DNA of 64,000 bases from Vannielia litorea (GCF_900142295.1 NZ_FSRL01000001.1:1736001-1800000); one strand, 5' to 3'; positions 19,207 through 29,211 are shown, numbered from the stretch's first letter. The notes: a model not told the origin generated them from the sequence alone. Numbers and translations are program-made.

Positions 19207-20745
19207 ATGCCCCTTCCGAGCCGGATCGACGCCGCTCTTCTCTATGCCTCCAGCCCCGCGCCGGACTTCGCCGCCGTGGCGGAGCGCGTCAACGCGATCA
19301 TGGCGCCCTCCGGCATTGCCCTCGAGACCACCACGCTGAAACCCGCCCAGGGGGCCAAGCTCGAGGCGCCCGGCCTCTCCCTCACCTTCGCGCTGGCCGG
19401 CAAGCGGCTCTCCGAGGGCCGGCTGGCCCGCGCCGTGGCCTCCGACTACACCCGCCTCACCGGTCTCGACGCGCCCGCCGAAGTGGCCGCGCACCAGGCC
19501 TTCATCGCCGTCGTGGCCGAGGCCAAGGGCTTCGACGCCGGCAGCCAGGAGAGCTTCGAGACCCTGCTGGCGCTGACCCAGATCGCCACCAGCCACCTCG
19601 CCATGAGCGCCGAGCCGCTGGCGATCCACTGGGGCCAGTCCGATCAGCTGTTCTCGCCCGAGCGTTTTCTCGCCATGGCCGATGTGCTGTTTCCGCTGCC
19701 GCTGTTCTGCCATCCCCGGCCCTTCTCCTCGGGCCGCGTGGCCGAGGGCACCCAGGTGATCGGCTTCCGCCTCGACCACGCCGAAGAGGTGCTGGGCCGC
19801 CCGCTGCTCTTCCGCGAGGCGCCGGCCCGCCTGCCCTACCTGCTCGACCGCGCCTATGCCTTCATCGACCACTGCCGCGACAAGGGCCGGATCCTCGGCG
19901 ATGGCGCCCAGTTCGGCGCCTCCCCCGGCGAGGTCATCGCCGTGGCCATGAAACCGCCGTCGCAGGACTACCCGCAGGGCCACATCGAGCTGACCCTGCG
20001 CGAGCGCGAGGGCGTGTTCCAGCTCCAGCCCGACGGGGCCTTCAACCCCGCAGGCCTCGCCGATGCCCGGCCCGAAAGCGCGCCCCCCGGACCGCTGCCC
20101 ACCGGCGGCAAGACCGGCAACGCGATGGATGACTTCTTCTCCACCCCCGATGCCTCCGCCCGCGAGCGCATCGGCCAGGCCTCGGCCGCCGGCACCATGC
20201 GCCCGAACGCGATGGGCGGCCTCGCCGCCACCGCCGCGGCCACGCCCGGCGGCATCGAGGCGCTGCGCGCCGCCTCCCGCGAGCGGATGGACCGCGAGAA
20301 GCGCCGCTCCGAGGCGCATGTGAAACAGATGCAATGGGTCGGCTTTCTCTTCGGGGCCGGCATCCCCGGCTGGCAGACCGCCGCCACCACGCCCGGCCTC
20401 CAGAAGATCCTGCCCTGGCTCGCCATAGCCGCCACGGCACTGGTCCACCCCATCGCCGCCGGCCTCATGCTGGCCGTCCACCTCGTCCGCCCGATGCCCT
20501 ATTACGTCTATGGCGGCATCGCGACGCTGGTCTTCATGGTGGCCATGATCGCCGGTGCCGACCCGGCGCTCGGCTACATGGACCTTCTGTCGCTGGCCCT
20601 GGGCGATGAGATGTCGCTGTTCCAGGTCTCCGACAGCACCTACGAGCCCAGCAACTTCGTCGAACGCGACTATTACGAAGGCGCGCGCAGCGATTACGAT
20701 ACCGGCGGCACCGGCTGGTGGTCGCTGCTGAAGGGCACCTTCTGA
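19207..20745 (+). CDS. Unknown protein with C-terminal membrane segments (512 aa)
   Basis: A 512-residue protein. Residues 1-240 are soluble and resemble DUF4261-like proteins (LYASSPAPDFAAVAERVNAI, IHWGQSDQLFSPERF); this is a tentative match. A low-complexity linker (about 285-370) leads to two or three hydrophobic segments (LPWLAIAATALVHPIAAGLM, then YYVYGGIATLVFMVAMIAGA). The acidic C-terminal tail has Tyr/Ser-rich repeats (SDSTYEPSNFVERDYYEGA). AGAGGC precedes the ATG. It is convergent with the histidine kinase, 15 bp away. No function can be assigned. Confidence 0.75.
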   Translation: MPLPSRIDAALLYASSPAPDFAAVAERVNAIMAPSGIALETTTLKPAQGAKLEAPGLSLTFALAGKRLSEGRLARAVASDYTRLTGLDAPAEVAAHQAFIAVVAEAKGFDAGSQESFETLLALTQIATSHLAMSAEPLAIHWGQSDQLFSPERFLAMADVLFPLPLFCHPRPFSSGRVAEGTQVIGFRLDHAEEVLGRPLLFREAPARLPYLLDRAYAFIDHCRDKGRILGDGAQFGASPGEVIAVAMKPPSQDYPQGHIELTLREREGVFQLQPDGAFNPAGLADARPESAPPGPLPTGGKTGNAMDDFFSTPDASARERIGQASAAGTMRPNAMGGLAATAAATPGGIEALRAASRERMDREKRRSEAHVKQMQWVGFLFGAGIPGWQTAATTPGLQKILPWLAIAATALVHPIAAGLMLAVHLVRPMPYYVYGGIATLVFMVAMIAGADPALGYMDLLSLALGDEMSLFQVSDSTYEPSNFVERDYYEGARSDYDTGGTGWWSLLKGTF

Positions 20746-20760
20746 CCGCAGAACACGCAC

Positions 20761-22086
20761 CTACCGCGCCAGCACCAGCTCCGCCTTCAGCCCGCCAAGC
20801 GCCTCGCTCTCGCCCAGCCTGAGCGTGCCGCCGTGGCTCCGCGCCACGTCGAGCGCAATCGCCAGCCCCAGCCCCACGCCCCCGCCCGCATCCTGGTTGC
20901 GCGCCTCGTCGAGCCGGGTGAAGGCCCGCATCGCCTCCTCCCGCCGCGCCTCCGGAATCCCCGGTCCGTCGTCCTCGACGGTAAACCGCACCATCCGCTC
21001 GCCCAGATCGAGGCTCAGCCGGGCCTTGCTGCCATAGCGCCGCGCGTTCGAGAGCAGGTTCGCCACCGCCCGCTCCACCGAGAGCGCGCGGATCGCGATC
21101 TCCCGGCTGCCCTCGCCACGCCGCTCCAGCTCCACCATGCCTCCGGCCCGCCGCGCCTTCTCGGCGACCCGCTCGGCCAGCTCCACCACGTTCACCGCCT
21201 CCGCCGCCTCGCCCGCCTCGGAGCGGACGAAGGCCAGGAAGCCGTCGAGCATCGCCTCCATCTCCGCCACGTCGCGGGCCAGCTCCTCCACATCGGCCCC
21301 GTCCGCCTCGGCCAGCGAAAGCCCCAGCTTCATCCGGGTCAACGGCGTGCGCAGGTCGTGGCTCACCCCGCTAAGCAGCATCGTGCGCTGCGCCGTCTGC
21401 CGCTCGATCCGGTTGCGCATGTCGAGAAAGGCATTGCCCGCCGAGCGCACCTCCACCGCCCCGGCGGGCTTGTAGGGCTCGATCCGCCCCCGCCCGAAGG
21501 CCTCCGCCGCCGCCGCCAGCCGGGTGATCGGCCTCAGCTGGTTGCGCAGGTAGATGAAGGCCACCAGCGCCATCACCACCCCCACGAAGCCCATCAGCAC
21601 CAGAAACTGGTGCGGGTTCGAGGCACTCACCCGCCGCCGGTCGAACCCGATGCTGAGCGGCCCGTGCGGCGTGCTCACCTGCAACGACACCCGCCGCGAG
21701 TTCTCCGACAGGTCCACCGCCTCCACGCCCTCCAGCCCGCCGCGCAGCTCCGCAATCACCGTGGCGCCCGACACGTCATAGAACGGCCGCTTGAAGCCGT
21801 GCATCTCCTCGCCCGGCAGGGCCAGCTGCAACCGCAAGGCCTCGGCCAGCCCCGCGACCTCCGCCAGGGCCGTCTCCGCATCCGGCGCCGCCGCCACCTC
21901 CCCGGTCAGATGGCGCAGCTCCAGCAGCAGCGAGTCGGTCATCTGCTGCGTCACGTCCTCGAAATGCCGCTGGATGAACACCACCGACACCACGACCTGA
22001 AGCACCACGATCGGCAGAAGCAGGATCAGCGCGGCCCGGCCGTAGATCCCCCTTGGCATCGAGCGTTTCAACCACGAAAAATCCAT
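20761..22086 (-). CDS. Sensor histidine kinase, EnvZ-like
   Basis: A 441-residue membrane kinase. TM1 (AALILLLPIVVLQVVVSVVF) is followed by a periplasmic loop of about 120 residues, TM2 (VLMGFVGVVMALVAFIYL), and a HAMP region (LRPITRLAAAAEAF). The phospho-acceptor H-box is GVSHDLRTPLTRMK, and N, G1 (DDGPGIP) and G2 (GGGVGLGLAIA) boxes are present. The architecture matches EnvZ/OmpR-type kinases. No response regulator gene is adjacent, so its partner must be encoded elsewhere. It is divergent from the MBL gene with only 36 bp between, so promoters overlap. Confidence 0.92.
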   Translation of the reverse strand: MDFSWLKRSMPRGIYGRAALILLLPIVVLQVVVSVVFIQRHFEDVTQQMTDSLLLELRHLTGEVAAAPDAETALAEVAGLAEALRLQLALPGEEMHGFKRPFYDVSGATVIAELRGGLEGVEAVDLSENSRRVSLQVSTPHGPLSIGFDRRRVSASNPHQFLVLMGFVGVVMALVAFIYLRNQLRPITRLAAAAEAFGRGRIEPYKPAGAVEVRSAGNAFLDMRNRIERQTAQRTMLLSGVSHDLRTPLTRMKLGLSLAEADGADVEELARDVAEMEAMLDGFLAFVRSEAGEAAEAVNVVELAERVAEKARRAGGMVELERRGEGSREIAIRALSVERAVANLLSNARRYGSKARLSLDLGERMVRFTVEDDGPGIPEARREEAMRAFTRLDEARNQDAGGGVGLGLAIALDVARSHGGTLRLGESEALGGLKAELVLAR

Positions 22087-22122
22087 GCCACAAGGTTACG
22101 GGCGGCAGGCAGGGAGCGAAAG

Positions 22123-23028
22123 ATGCAAAGCGCGGCAGGCGTGGCGGTTGAGCTGGAGCCCGGCGTGGTGCGGGTGATCGCGCCCAACCCCTCGCCGATG
22201 ACCCATTGGGGCACCAACAGCTACCTCGTCGGCGAGACCGGGCTGGCCCTGATCGACCCGGGACCCGACCTGCCCGCCCATGCCGAGGCCCTGCTCGCCG
22301 CGCTGAAGCCGGGCCAGGCGATCACCCACATCCTGTGCACCCACTCCCATCTCGACCACTCCCCCCTCGCCGCCCGCCTCTCCGCCCGCACCGGCGCGCC
22401 CGTCCATGCCTTCGGCACTCACCTCGACGGCCGTCGCCCGGTGATGCAGGCCCTGGCCGAGAGCGGCCTCGCCGGCGGGGGCGAGGGAATAGACGCGGGC
22501 TTTGCCCCCGACATCCGCCTCGCACATGGAGATGTGCTCGCAGGCCCCGGCTGGCAGCTCACCGCGCTCCACACGCCGGGTCACATCGCCAATCACCTCA
22601 GCTTCGCGCTGGCCCGTCCCGAGGGCGAGGCCGTGTTCACCGGCGATCACGTGATGGGTTGGGCCTCTTCGCTCATCAGCCCGCCCGATGGCGACGTCAC
22701 CGCCTTCATGGCGTCGCTCGCGCTGCTGGCCGGGCGCCCCTCGCGCATCTACCACCCCGGCCACGGGGCGGCGGTCACCGATCCCGCCGCCCGGCTCGCC
22801 TGGCTGGCCAGCCACCGCCGTGCCCGCGAATCCCAGGTCCTCGCCGCCCTCGCCGCCGGCCCCGCGAGCCCGCCCGAGCTCACCGCCCGCGTCTACACCG
22901 ATGTCCCCCCGGCGCTCCTCCCGGCCGCCGAGCGCAACCTCCTCGCCCAGCTCGTGGCCCTTGCCGAGCAGGGCGCCGTCACCGCCTCGCCCACCCTGTC
23001 CGCCAGCGCGACCTACGCCCTCGCGTAA
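22123..23028 (+). CDS. MBL-fold metallo-hydrolase, LACTB2-like
   Basis: A 301-residue metallo-beta-lactamase-fold hydrolase. Metal ligands are visible in THSHLDHS (the HxHxDH motif), the His of HTPGHIANH, the Asp of FTGDHVMGW and the His of YHPGHGAAV. The C-terminal 60 residues form a winged-helix-like extension (ESQVLAALAAGPASPPEL), typical of LACTB2-type proteins, some of which are nucleases. ATG 22123 has AGGGAGCGAA upstream. Substrate cannot be deduced. Confidence 0.88.
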   Translation: MQSAAGVAVELEPGVVRVIAPNPSPMTHWGTNSYLVGETGLALIDPGPDLPAHAEALLAALKPGQAITHILCTHSHLDHSPLAARLSARTGAPVHAFGTHLDGRRPVMQALAESGLAGGGEGIDAGFAPDIRLAHGDVLAGPGWQLTALHTPGHIANHLSFALARPEGEAVFTGDHVMGWASSLISPPDGDVTAFMASLALLAGRPSRIYHPGHGAAVTDPAARLAWLASHRRARESQVLAALAAGPASPPELTARVYTDVPPALLPAAERNLLAQLVALAEQGAVTASPTLSASATYALA

Positions 23029-23097
23029 CCCCCGCAACTTTTTCGTCAAAACCCTCTGGACGCCCCCCGGACCCGTTGCTAAAAGCCGCGCCAGTGT

Positions 23098-23172
23098 TCC
23101 GGCGTAGCTCAGCGGTAGAGCAGTTGACTGTTAATCAATTGGTCGTAGGTTCGATCCCTACCGCCGGAGCCA
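23098..23172 (+). tRNA. tRNA-Asn (anticodon GTT)
   Basis: Acceptor TCCGGCG pairs with CGCCGGA, D-arm GCTCAGCGGTAGAGC, anticodon loop CTGTTAA (GTT), T-arm GTAGG-TTCGATC-CCTAC, and an encoded 3' GCCA end. Confidence 0.97.
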
Positions 23173-23608
23173 ATTTTCTCAAGAGCGATGGCAAGATGCT
23201 GCGGCACGCCCCGAAGGGGCTGTCCTGACGTCCGAACGCGGCAACGCATGGTGCGTCGCCGCTTGGCCCGCCCGCCGGCACCGGCTGCCGCTCCCCGATC
23301 CGCAGGCCGGGCTCCGAACCGCCGCACGTCCTCTCCAAAGCCTTTGAAAAAAGGGATATCGTCGCGATCGCCGGCTCCCGGGCCTTCTGGCCGGCGCGCC
23401 CGGTCTCGCGCCCTGGCGCAGCCCCTGATTCCGGAATCAACCCGCGATTGCGGACCCCCGAAAATCCCGAAACAATCAACCCACAATCGACCCAAATGGC
23501 CTAACTCGGCGGGATTATGTCAAAATTTTGTTGAAATGTGGCAAAATTGCGCCCACCATCACCGGGCAAGCCTTTTCATCATCAAGTCGTTTCACCGTGG
23601 GGGGAGAA
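23173..23608. other. Intergenic region with AT-rich promoter-like end
   Basis: No credible gene in 436 bp. A short GCCCC-GAA-GGGGC hairpin near 23208-23220 could end the tRNA transcript. The stretch 23515-23600 is unusually AT-rich for this genome (CAAAATTTTG, TGGCAAAATTG) and is probably the promoter of the secreted protein at 23609. Confidence 0.55.
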
Positions 23609-24428
<820 letters not shown>

Positions 24429-24744
24429 GTCAGGGTCAGTCCGCCTGGTCTGAGCCCTGTGCCAACCCGAAACACGGACGAGGGCCCTTCCGGGCCCCGT
24501 CCAAAGCACGAAAGGACAAGACACGACACCAGGACCGATCCGCCCCGACAGGGGCGACGCTGCCGGGGCCGGATGACGGCTCGGCACAGGATCCTGGCTC
24601 AGCGCGTGACCTCGGTGATCTTCGCGTGAATCTCGGCGCAGAAAGCGTGAATTCCGGAAACGATCCGTAGCGAGTCACCCGCCAAGGCGCTGAAATCGAA
24701 ACTATTGCTGACCCGAATTCAATTCAACCAATGGAGGTTCAATC
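24429..24744. other. Intergenic region between the two cysteine-motif genes
   Basis: No gene is supported in 316 bp. It holds the hairpin at 24476-24502 and, just before the next gene, an AT-richer stretch with GAATTCAATTCAACCAAT that may be promoter or leader. Confidence 0.55.
24476..24502 (+). terminator. Hairpin after the Gly-rich gene
   Basis: GGACG-A-GGGCCC, loop TTCC, GGGCCC-CGTCC: 11 paired bases with one bulged A, about 50 bp after the corrected stop codon. No T-tract, so it is a likely but imperfect terminator. Confidence 0.6.
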
Positions 24745-25266
24745 ATGTATCTTGTGAAATCCGTTACCAAATTTTCGCTCGCCCTCGGCCTCGGCCTGGC
24801 GGCCCTCTCCGCCACCCCGGCCTCGGCCGCCAAATGCACGGCCTTCTCTGCCGTCGGCATGAGCTCGGCCCCCGAGATCTGCGGCTGCACCGTGGTGACC
24901 CAGGGCTTCCTGCGCTCGGTCTCCCGCAAGGACAACTTCGGAACCCTCCTGGGCGCGATGGAGCAATCCTGCCCCGCCCTCGCCCAGCTGGTCACCGACC
25001 TTCCCACCGCGGCCGCCGTGCCGACCATCCGCAACCCCCCGAGCGGGCGCAGCGTGCAGGTGGCCGAGGCTCCGGCTGAGGAGGTGGACGAAGAGTATGA
25101 GGACGAAAACGGCTACTGTGAGCCGGGGGACAGGAAACAAAAAGAAGTCCGTGAGTCCCGTCGCTCCGAGAAGCAATCCCGGAAAAGGTCTAAGTCGAAA
25201 AACCGCTCTGAAGGCCGCAAAAAGCGCGGCTCCAAGTCCGGTCGCTCCGAGCAACAGGTCGATTGA
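24745..25266 (+). CDS. Secreted cysteine-motif protein with Arg/Lys/Ser tail
   Basis: A 173-residue paralogue of the product at 23609. A signal peptide (LALGLGLAALSATPASAAK) is followed by Cys-x14-CGC-x27-CP. Shared positions include VVTQGFLRSV, a later F..LL...E..CP.LA, and TAA at the end of the module. After an acidic linker (EEVDEEYEDE) and one more Cys, the last 45 residues are strongly basic (KKRGSKSGRSEQQ). The paralogue instead carries Gly/Ser. I recognise no named family. The equal CGC-to-CP spacing suggests a small disulfide-stabilised periplasmic or extracellular module with variable tails. Confidence 0.8.
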   Translation: MYLVKSVTKFSLALGLGLAALSATPASAAKCTAFSAVGMSSAPEICGCTVVTQGFLRSVSRKDNFGTLLGAMEQSCPALAQLVTDLPTAAAVPTIRNPPSGRSVQVAEAPAEEVDEEYEDENGYCEPGDRKQKEVRESRRSEKQSRKRSKSKNRSEGRKKRGSKSGRSEQQVD

Positions 25267-25321
25267 CAGGCGCTGCCAAGTCTTGAAGAGAGCGCCTCAA
25301 GCGCACTCTCTATGGATTTAG

Positions 25322-25355
25322 GGCCCCGTCTCTCGATCAATCGACAGACGGGGCC
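25322..25355. terminator. Bidirectional terminator-like hairpin
   Basis: GGCCCCGTCT pairs with AGACGGGGCC (10 bp), and the inner TCGAT/ATCGA extends the stem after one C-C mismatch. It sits exactly between the convergent genes ending at 25266 and 25381. Confidence 0.75.
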
Positions 25356-25380
25356 AATTCAACCCTAATACTGGACTTGC

Positions 25381-25947
25381 CTACCGGCCAAACCCCGAGA
25401 CCCAGCGCGCCGGGTTGTCCGGGTCCTGCATCCGCAGGAAGATGTAGCCGGTCTCGCGCCAGCCCAGCATCTTGTTGGTCTGGTTGTCGAGCACCACATC
25501 GCCCCCGGCGCTGCGATAGATCAGCACCGCATGCGAGCGGCGCTGGTTGTCCAGCGCGGTGGCGATGAGCAGCCGCGACGGGGCCACGCCGCTGCGGATC
25601 AGCTCGCGCTTCTTGATCAGGGCGAAGTCCTCGCAGTCGCCGCCCTTGCGGGTGGGCAGCGCCCAATGCTCCTCGCGCGCATATTGCGACTTGTCCGAGA
25701 TCGTCCGGGTGGAGGCATTGATCGCCAGGTTCACCCGGCGCACCAGCGCCAATTCCGAGGGCCGTCCCGGCCCGGACTGGGCCGCACAGGCCCAGGCGTA
25801 TTGCGAGCACAGCGAGCGTGCGCCGCTCGGCGCGGGGGCCGACCGCGCGCCCACCATGTAAGTGCCCGCCGCCAAAACCGGCGCGGCCGGGGCCGTGAGG
25901 CCGAGTGCAAGAAAAAGTCCAGCGATGACGGTTCGTGCCGTGTTCAT
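25381..25947 (-). CDS. Bacterial transglutaminase-like cysteine proteinase (BTLCP)
   Basis: A 188-residue secreted protein. After the signal peptide (TVIAGLFLALGLTAPAAPVLA) comes a papain-like core with the BTLCP triad: Cys in KGGDCEDFALIKKREL, His in RSHAVLIYRS and Asp in VVLDNQTNKML. Relatives are often coupled to biofilm adhesin processing (LapG-like), but no lapD or adhesin gene is near, so that role is not claimed. ATG 25947 has GAGG upstream and starts the signal peptide directly. Ends VSGFGR. Confidence 0.88.
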   Translation of the reverse strand: MNTARTVIAGLFLALGLTAPAAPVLAAGTYMVGARSAPAPSGARSLCSQYAWACAAQSGPGRPSELALVRRVNLAINASTRTISDKSQYAREEHWALPTRKGGDCEDFALIKKRELIRSGVAPSRLLIATALDNQRRSHAVLIYRSAGGDVVLDNQTNKMLGWRETGYIFLRMQDPDNPARWVSGFGR

Positions 25948-26142
25948 GGGCCTACCTCGTTCAGTCATTGTGCCTTTTGCGGCAACCCGACCCTGCTCGA
26001 TCAGGGAACCGGTCTTCCGGTGTTAGGTCGCGGGTGCGACCGAATTGTGGAGTCTGAGTGACCAATTCGGGGTTAACGCACAATCGCCATGCTCAACCAC
26101 CGCGAGAATTGGCGGAAAAGCGCCAAACATGGTTGGCTGACC

Positions 26143-26808
26143 CTACGGAACCACCAGATCTAGCACAGGCCCGTCCAGATGGAGCCTGGCTCCGGTAACC
26201 GCCTGAAGCGCCTCCATCGACAGGCCGGGCAGCTTTTCACGCAGCACGAATCGCCCCTCCACCACGTCGACCACCGCCAGCGAGGTGTAGATCCGGCTCA
26301 CGCAGCCCACCCCGGTCAGCGGGTTGGTGCAGCGCTCCACCAGCTTGGGCGCGCCCGCCCGCGTCACATGTTCGGTCACCACGGCCACCCGTTTGGCCCC
26401 GGTCACCATGTCCATCGCGCCACCCACCGCCGGGGTGCCGCTGTGCCCGATCCGCCAGTTGGCGAGGTCGCCTGTCTCGGCCACCTCGTAGGCCCCCAGC
26501 ACCGCGAGATCGATATGCCCGCCCCGCACCATGGCAAAGCTGTCGGCGTGGTGAAAGATCGCGGCGCCGGGGTTCAGCGTCACCGCCTTCTTGCCCGCGT
26601 TGATCAGGTCCCAGTCCTCCGCGCCCTCTTCCGGCGCGGGCCCCATCCCGAGAATGCCGTTCTCGCTGTGGTAGGTCACATGCCGCCCCGCGGGCTGAAA
26701 CTGCGCCACCATCTCGGGAAATCCGATGCCGAGGTTCACATAGGCCCCGTCGGGAATATCCTGCGCCGCCCGCCAGGCGATGCCCGCGCTCGTCAGCTTC
26801 TCCATCAA
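26143..26808 (-). CDS. CoA transferase subunit B (3-oxoacid/3-oxoadipate type)
   Basis: A 221-residue beta subunit of a family I CoA transferase. The catalytic Glu lies in SENGILGMGPAPEE (about residue 50), and FHHADSFAMVRGGHIDLAVL and GAMDMVTGAKRVAV are family blocks. With subunit A it moves CoA from succinyl-CoA to a 3-oxoacid. Its ATG overlaps the stop of subunit A by 4 bp. Acetoacetate versus 3-oxoadipate cannot be settled here; the subunit A sequence leans to the PcaI side. Confidence 0.92.
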   Translation of the reverse strand: MMEKLTSAGIAWRAAQDIPDGAYVNLGIGFPEMVAQFQPAGRHVTYHSENGILGMGPAPEEGAEDWDLINAGKKAVTLNPGAAIFHHADSFAMVRGGHIDLAVLGAYEVAETGDLANWRIGHSGTPAVGGAMDMVTGAKRVAVVTEHVTRAGAPKLVERCTNPLTGVGCVSRIYTSLAVVDVVEGRFVLREKLPGLSMEALQAVTGARLHLDGPVLDLVVP

Positions 26809-27524
26809 AACACCTCCCCCGCCCGCACCAGCGCCTCTTCCTGCGCGGGCTCCGGCACCTCGACCAGCCGCTCAACAAAGATCCCCGGCGTCACCACCGC
26901 CTCCGGGTCGATAGCGCCCGGCGCCACCAGCCGCGAGACCTGGGCGATGGTGCAACCCGCCGCCATCGCCATGATCGGCGCAAAGTTCCGCGCCGCCAGC
27001 CGGTAGGTCAGGTTGCCATGCCGGTCGCCCAGCTGCGCCTTCACCAGCGCCACATCGGCCTTCAGCCAGCGTTCGCGCAGATAGAGCCGCCCGTCGAACT
27101 CCTCCACCGGCTTGCCCTCGGCCAGTTCGGTGCCCACGCCCGTGGCCGTGTAGAAGGCCGGGATCCCCGCGCCCCCTGCCCTGATCCGCTCGGCCAGCGT
27201 GCCCTGAGGCACCAGCTCCAGCGCCACCTCGCCGGCCTCGTACCGGCGCTGAAACGCCTGCGGCTGCGACGAGCGCGGAAACGAGCAGATCACCTTGGCC
27301 ACCATGCCCGCATCGAGCATGGCCGCGATCCCCACCGCGCCGGTGCCGGCGTTGTTGTTGACCACGGTCAGTTTTGCCGGATGCCCGGTCTCCCGAAACC
27401 GCGAAACCAGCGCATGGATCAACTCCACGGGAATCCCCGAGCCGCCAAAGCCCGCGATCATCACCACCGCCCCGTCGGCGATGTCACCCACCGCCGCCGT
27501 CAGGCTCGCAACGCTCTTGTCCAT
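26805..27524 (-). CDS. CoA transferase subunit A (3-oxoacid/3-oxoadipate type)
   Basis: A 239-residue alpha subunit. The glycine-rich CoA loop is MIAGFGGSGIPVELI (about residues 22-36). FYTATGVGTELAEGK and GNLTYRLAARNFAP are diagnostic; the latter closely resembles 3-oxoadipate CoA-transferase subunits. It is 24 bp downstream of the TPP-enzyme gene and overlaps subunit B by 4 bp, so the three form one transcription unit. No other beta-ketoadipate pathway gene is in the window. Confidence 0.92.
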   Translation of the reverse strand: MDKSVASLTAAVGDIADGAVVMIAGFGGSGIPVELIHALVSRFRETGHPAKLTVVNNNAGTGAVGIAAMLDAGMVAKVICSFPRSSQPQAFQRRYEAGEVALELVPQGTLAERIRAGGAGIPAFYTATGVGTELAEGKPVEEFDGRLYLRERWLKADVALVKAQLGDRHGNLTYRLAARNFAPIMAMAAGCTIAQVSRLVAPGAIDPEAVVTPGIFVERLVEVPEPAQEEALVRAGEVF

Positions 27525-27548
27525 CGCCGCCTCCCCCGCAACCCTGGC

Positions 27549-29201
27549 CTAGAAATACCCTTTCTTCGGCCCTTCGCCATGGGGCGGCGGCATCAGCAGC
27601 GGCCAGGGCGAGCCATCGCTGCCCCGCTCCTGCTTCACGCAGATCAACGCCGGCTCGTCCCGGTCGAGCGCGGCCTTCAGCGCCGCCTCCAGCGCCTCCG
27701 GCGTATCCGCCCGCTCGGCATGAAGGCCAAAGCTCTTCGCCATGGCCACGAAATCCGGGTTGCCCAGTTCGGCCCCCAGCCTGCGACCCTCGTACATCGT
27801 GTCCTGGTCGCGCAGCACGTTGCCGAAGGCCCCGTTGTCGAAGACCACCACCACCACGCCGATGCCATGCTGCGCCGCCGTCGCCATCTCCTGCGCCCCG
27901 AACAGAAAGCCCCCGTCCCCGGTCACCGCCACCACGGCGCGGTCGGGGTTGGCCACCTTGACCCCCAGCGCGGTGTTGTAGCCGAACCCGAGGTTCTCCT
28001 GGTAGGCCGAGGTCACGTAGGTCCTTGGTTCATAAACCGGAAAGGCAAACCGCGCGGTAAAGCCCACCTGGCTGATCTCCTCCACGAAGAACCCGTCGCG
28101 CGGCAGCGCCGCCCGGATTGCCTTGAGAAAGCCCACCTGCGGCTGCACCCCGTCGATCTTCTCCTGCGCCGCCGCCCGCGCCGCTGCGATCGCCGCGCCC
28201 CGGTCCGGCCCCTCGCCCACGCGCCCCAGCAGCGCCGCGCAGGCCTCGCCCGCATCGCCCAGCACAAAGCCATCGGGCTTCAGCCGCACCGCCTCGGTCG
28301 GGTCGATGTCGATGCGCAGCACCTTCACCCCCTCGGGCTTCCATTGCCACCGCATGAAGGGCAGCTCCAGCCGCGAGCCGATGCCAAGGATCAGGTCGCA
28401 GTCGCGGTAAAGGTCGTAACCCGCCACCATGTTCACCGCGAGCGGGTCATCCTCGGGGATCACCCCCTTGCCGCTGCGATGCGCCACCACCGGCGCCCCG
28501 AGCTTGCGGGCGAGCGCCAAGACCTCGGCCCCCGCCCCCATCGCCCCGAAGCCGACAAAGATCATCGGGTTCTCCGCCTCGGCGATCATCTCCGCCGCCC
28601 GCGCGAGCTGGCCCTCGTCGAGCGGCGGCGGCAGCACCGCCTCCGCCTCGTAGCCTCCGCGCACGGTGCCCTTGGCGGCCATCACGTCCCAGGGTGCCTC
28701 GATGGCCGCAGGCCCGCCCCGGCCCCGGGCCATTTCGCCAAAGGCGCGGCCCAGCATGCGGCCCGTCTCGCTGGCATGTTCCACGCGCCCTGCCCAACGG
28801 GTGATGCTGCCCAGCGTCGCCAGCTGGTCGGGCAGCTCGTGCAGCTGCCCCCGCCCCTGCCCGATGAGGTTCGAAAAGATGTTGCCCGTCACGCAAAGCA
28901 CCGGCGTGCCGCCCGCATAGGCCGTGCTCAGTGCGGCGCCCGCGTTCAGCACCCCAGGCCCCGGCACCACGGTAAACACGCCCGGCCTGCCGCTCGCGCG
29001 GGCATAGCCATAGGCCATGTAGCCCGCCCCCTGCTCGTGCCGCGTGTGGATGAACCGGATCCGCCCCGCCTCCCGCGCCAGCGCATCGTTGAAGGCATAC
29101 ATGTGCGCGCCCGGAATCCCGAAAACCACCTCTGTTCCCGCCTCGGCCAGCCCCGCCGCCAGCGCCTCGCCCGTGGTCCGCTCTGCCTCGTTGCCGCTCA
29201 T
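27549..29201 (-). CDS. Thiamine pyrophosphate-dependent enzyme, acetolactate synthase-like
   Basis: A 550-residue TPP enzyme of the ALS/benzoylformate decarboxylase superfamily. The cofactor-activating Glu is in RHEQGAGYMAYGYA (about residue 50). The central domain follows, and the TPP/Mg motif is GDGGFLFGAQEMATA...FDNGAFGN. No small regulatory ALS subunit is adjacent, so a catabolic 2-oxoacid decarboxylase or carboligase is as likely as a biosynthetic role. ATG 29201 has GGGAGGGCAGG just upstream. A palindromic operator candidate covers the leader. First gene of the operon with the CoA transferase. Confidence 0.88.
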   Translation of the reverse strand: MSGNEAERTTGEALAAGLAEAGTEVVFGIPGAHMYAFNDALAREAGRIRFIHTRHEQGAGYMAYGYARASGRPGVFTVVPGPGVLNAGAALSTAYAGGTPVLCVTGNIFSNLIGQGRGQLHELPDQLATLGSITRWAGRVEHASETGRMLGRAFGEMARGRGGPAAIEAPWDVMAAKGTVRGGYEAEAVLPPPLDEGQLARAAEMIAEAENPMIFVGFGAMGAGAEVLALARKLGAPVVAHRSGKGVIPEDDPLAVNMVAGYDLYRDCDLILGIGSRLELPFMRWQWKPEGVKVLRIDIDPTEAVRLKPDGFVLGDAGEACAALLGRVGEGPDRGAAIAAARAAAQEKIDGVQPQVGFLKAIRAALPRDGFFVEEISQVGFTARFAFPVYEPRTYVTSAYQENLGFGYNTALGVKVANPDRAVVAVTGDGGFLFGAQEMATAAQHGIGVVVVVFDNGAFGNVLRDQDTMYEGRRLGAELGNPDFVAMAKSFGLHAERADTPEALEAALKAALDRDEPALICVKQERGSDGSPWPLLMPPPHGEGPKKGYF

Positions 29202-29211
29202 CCTGCCCTCC

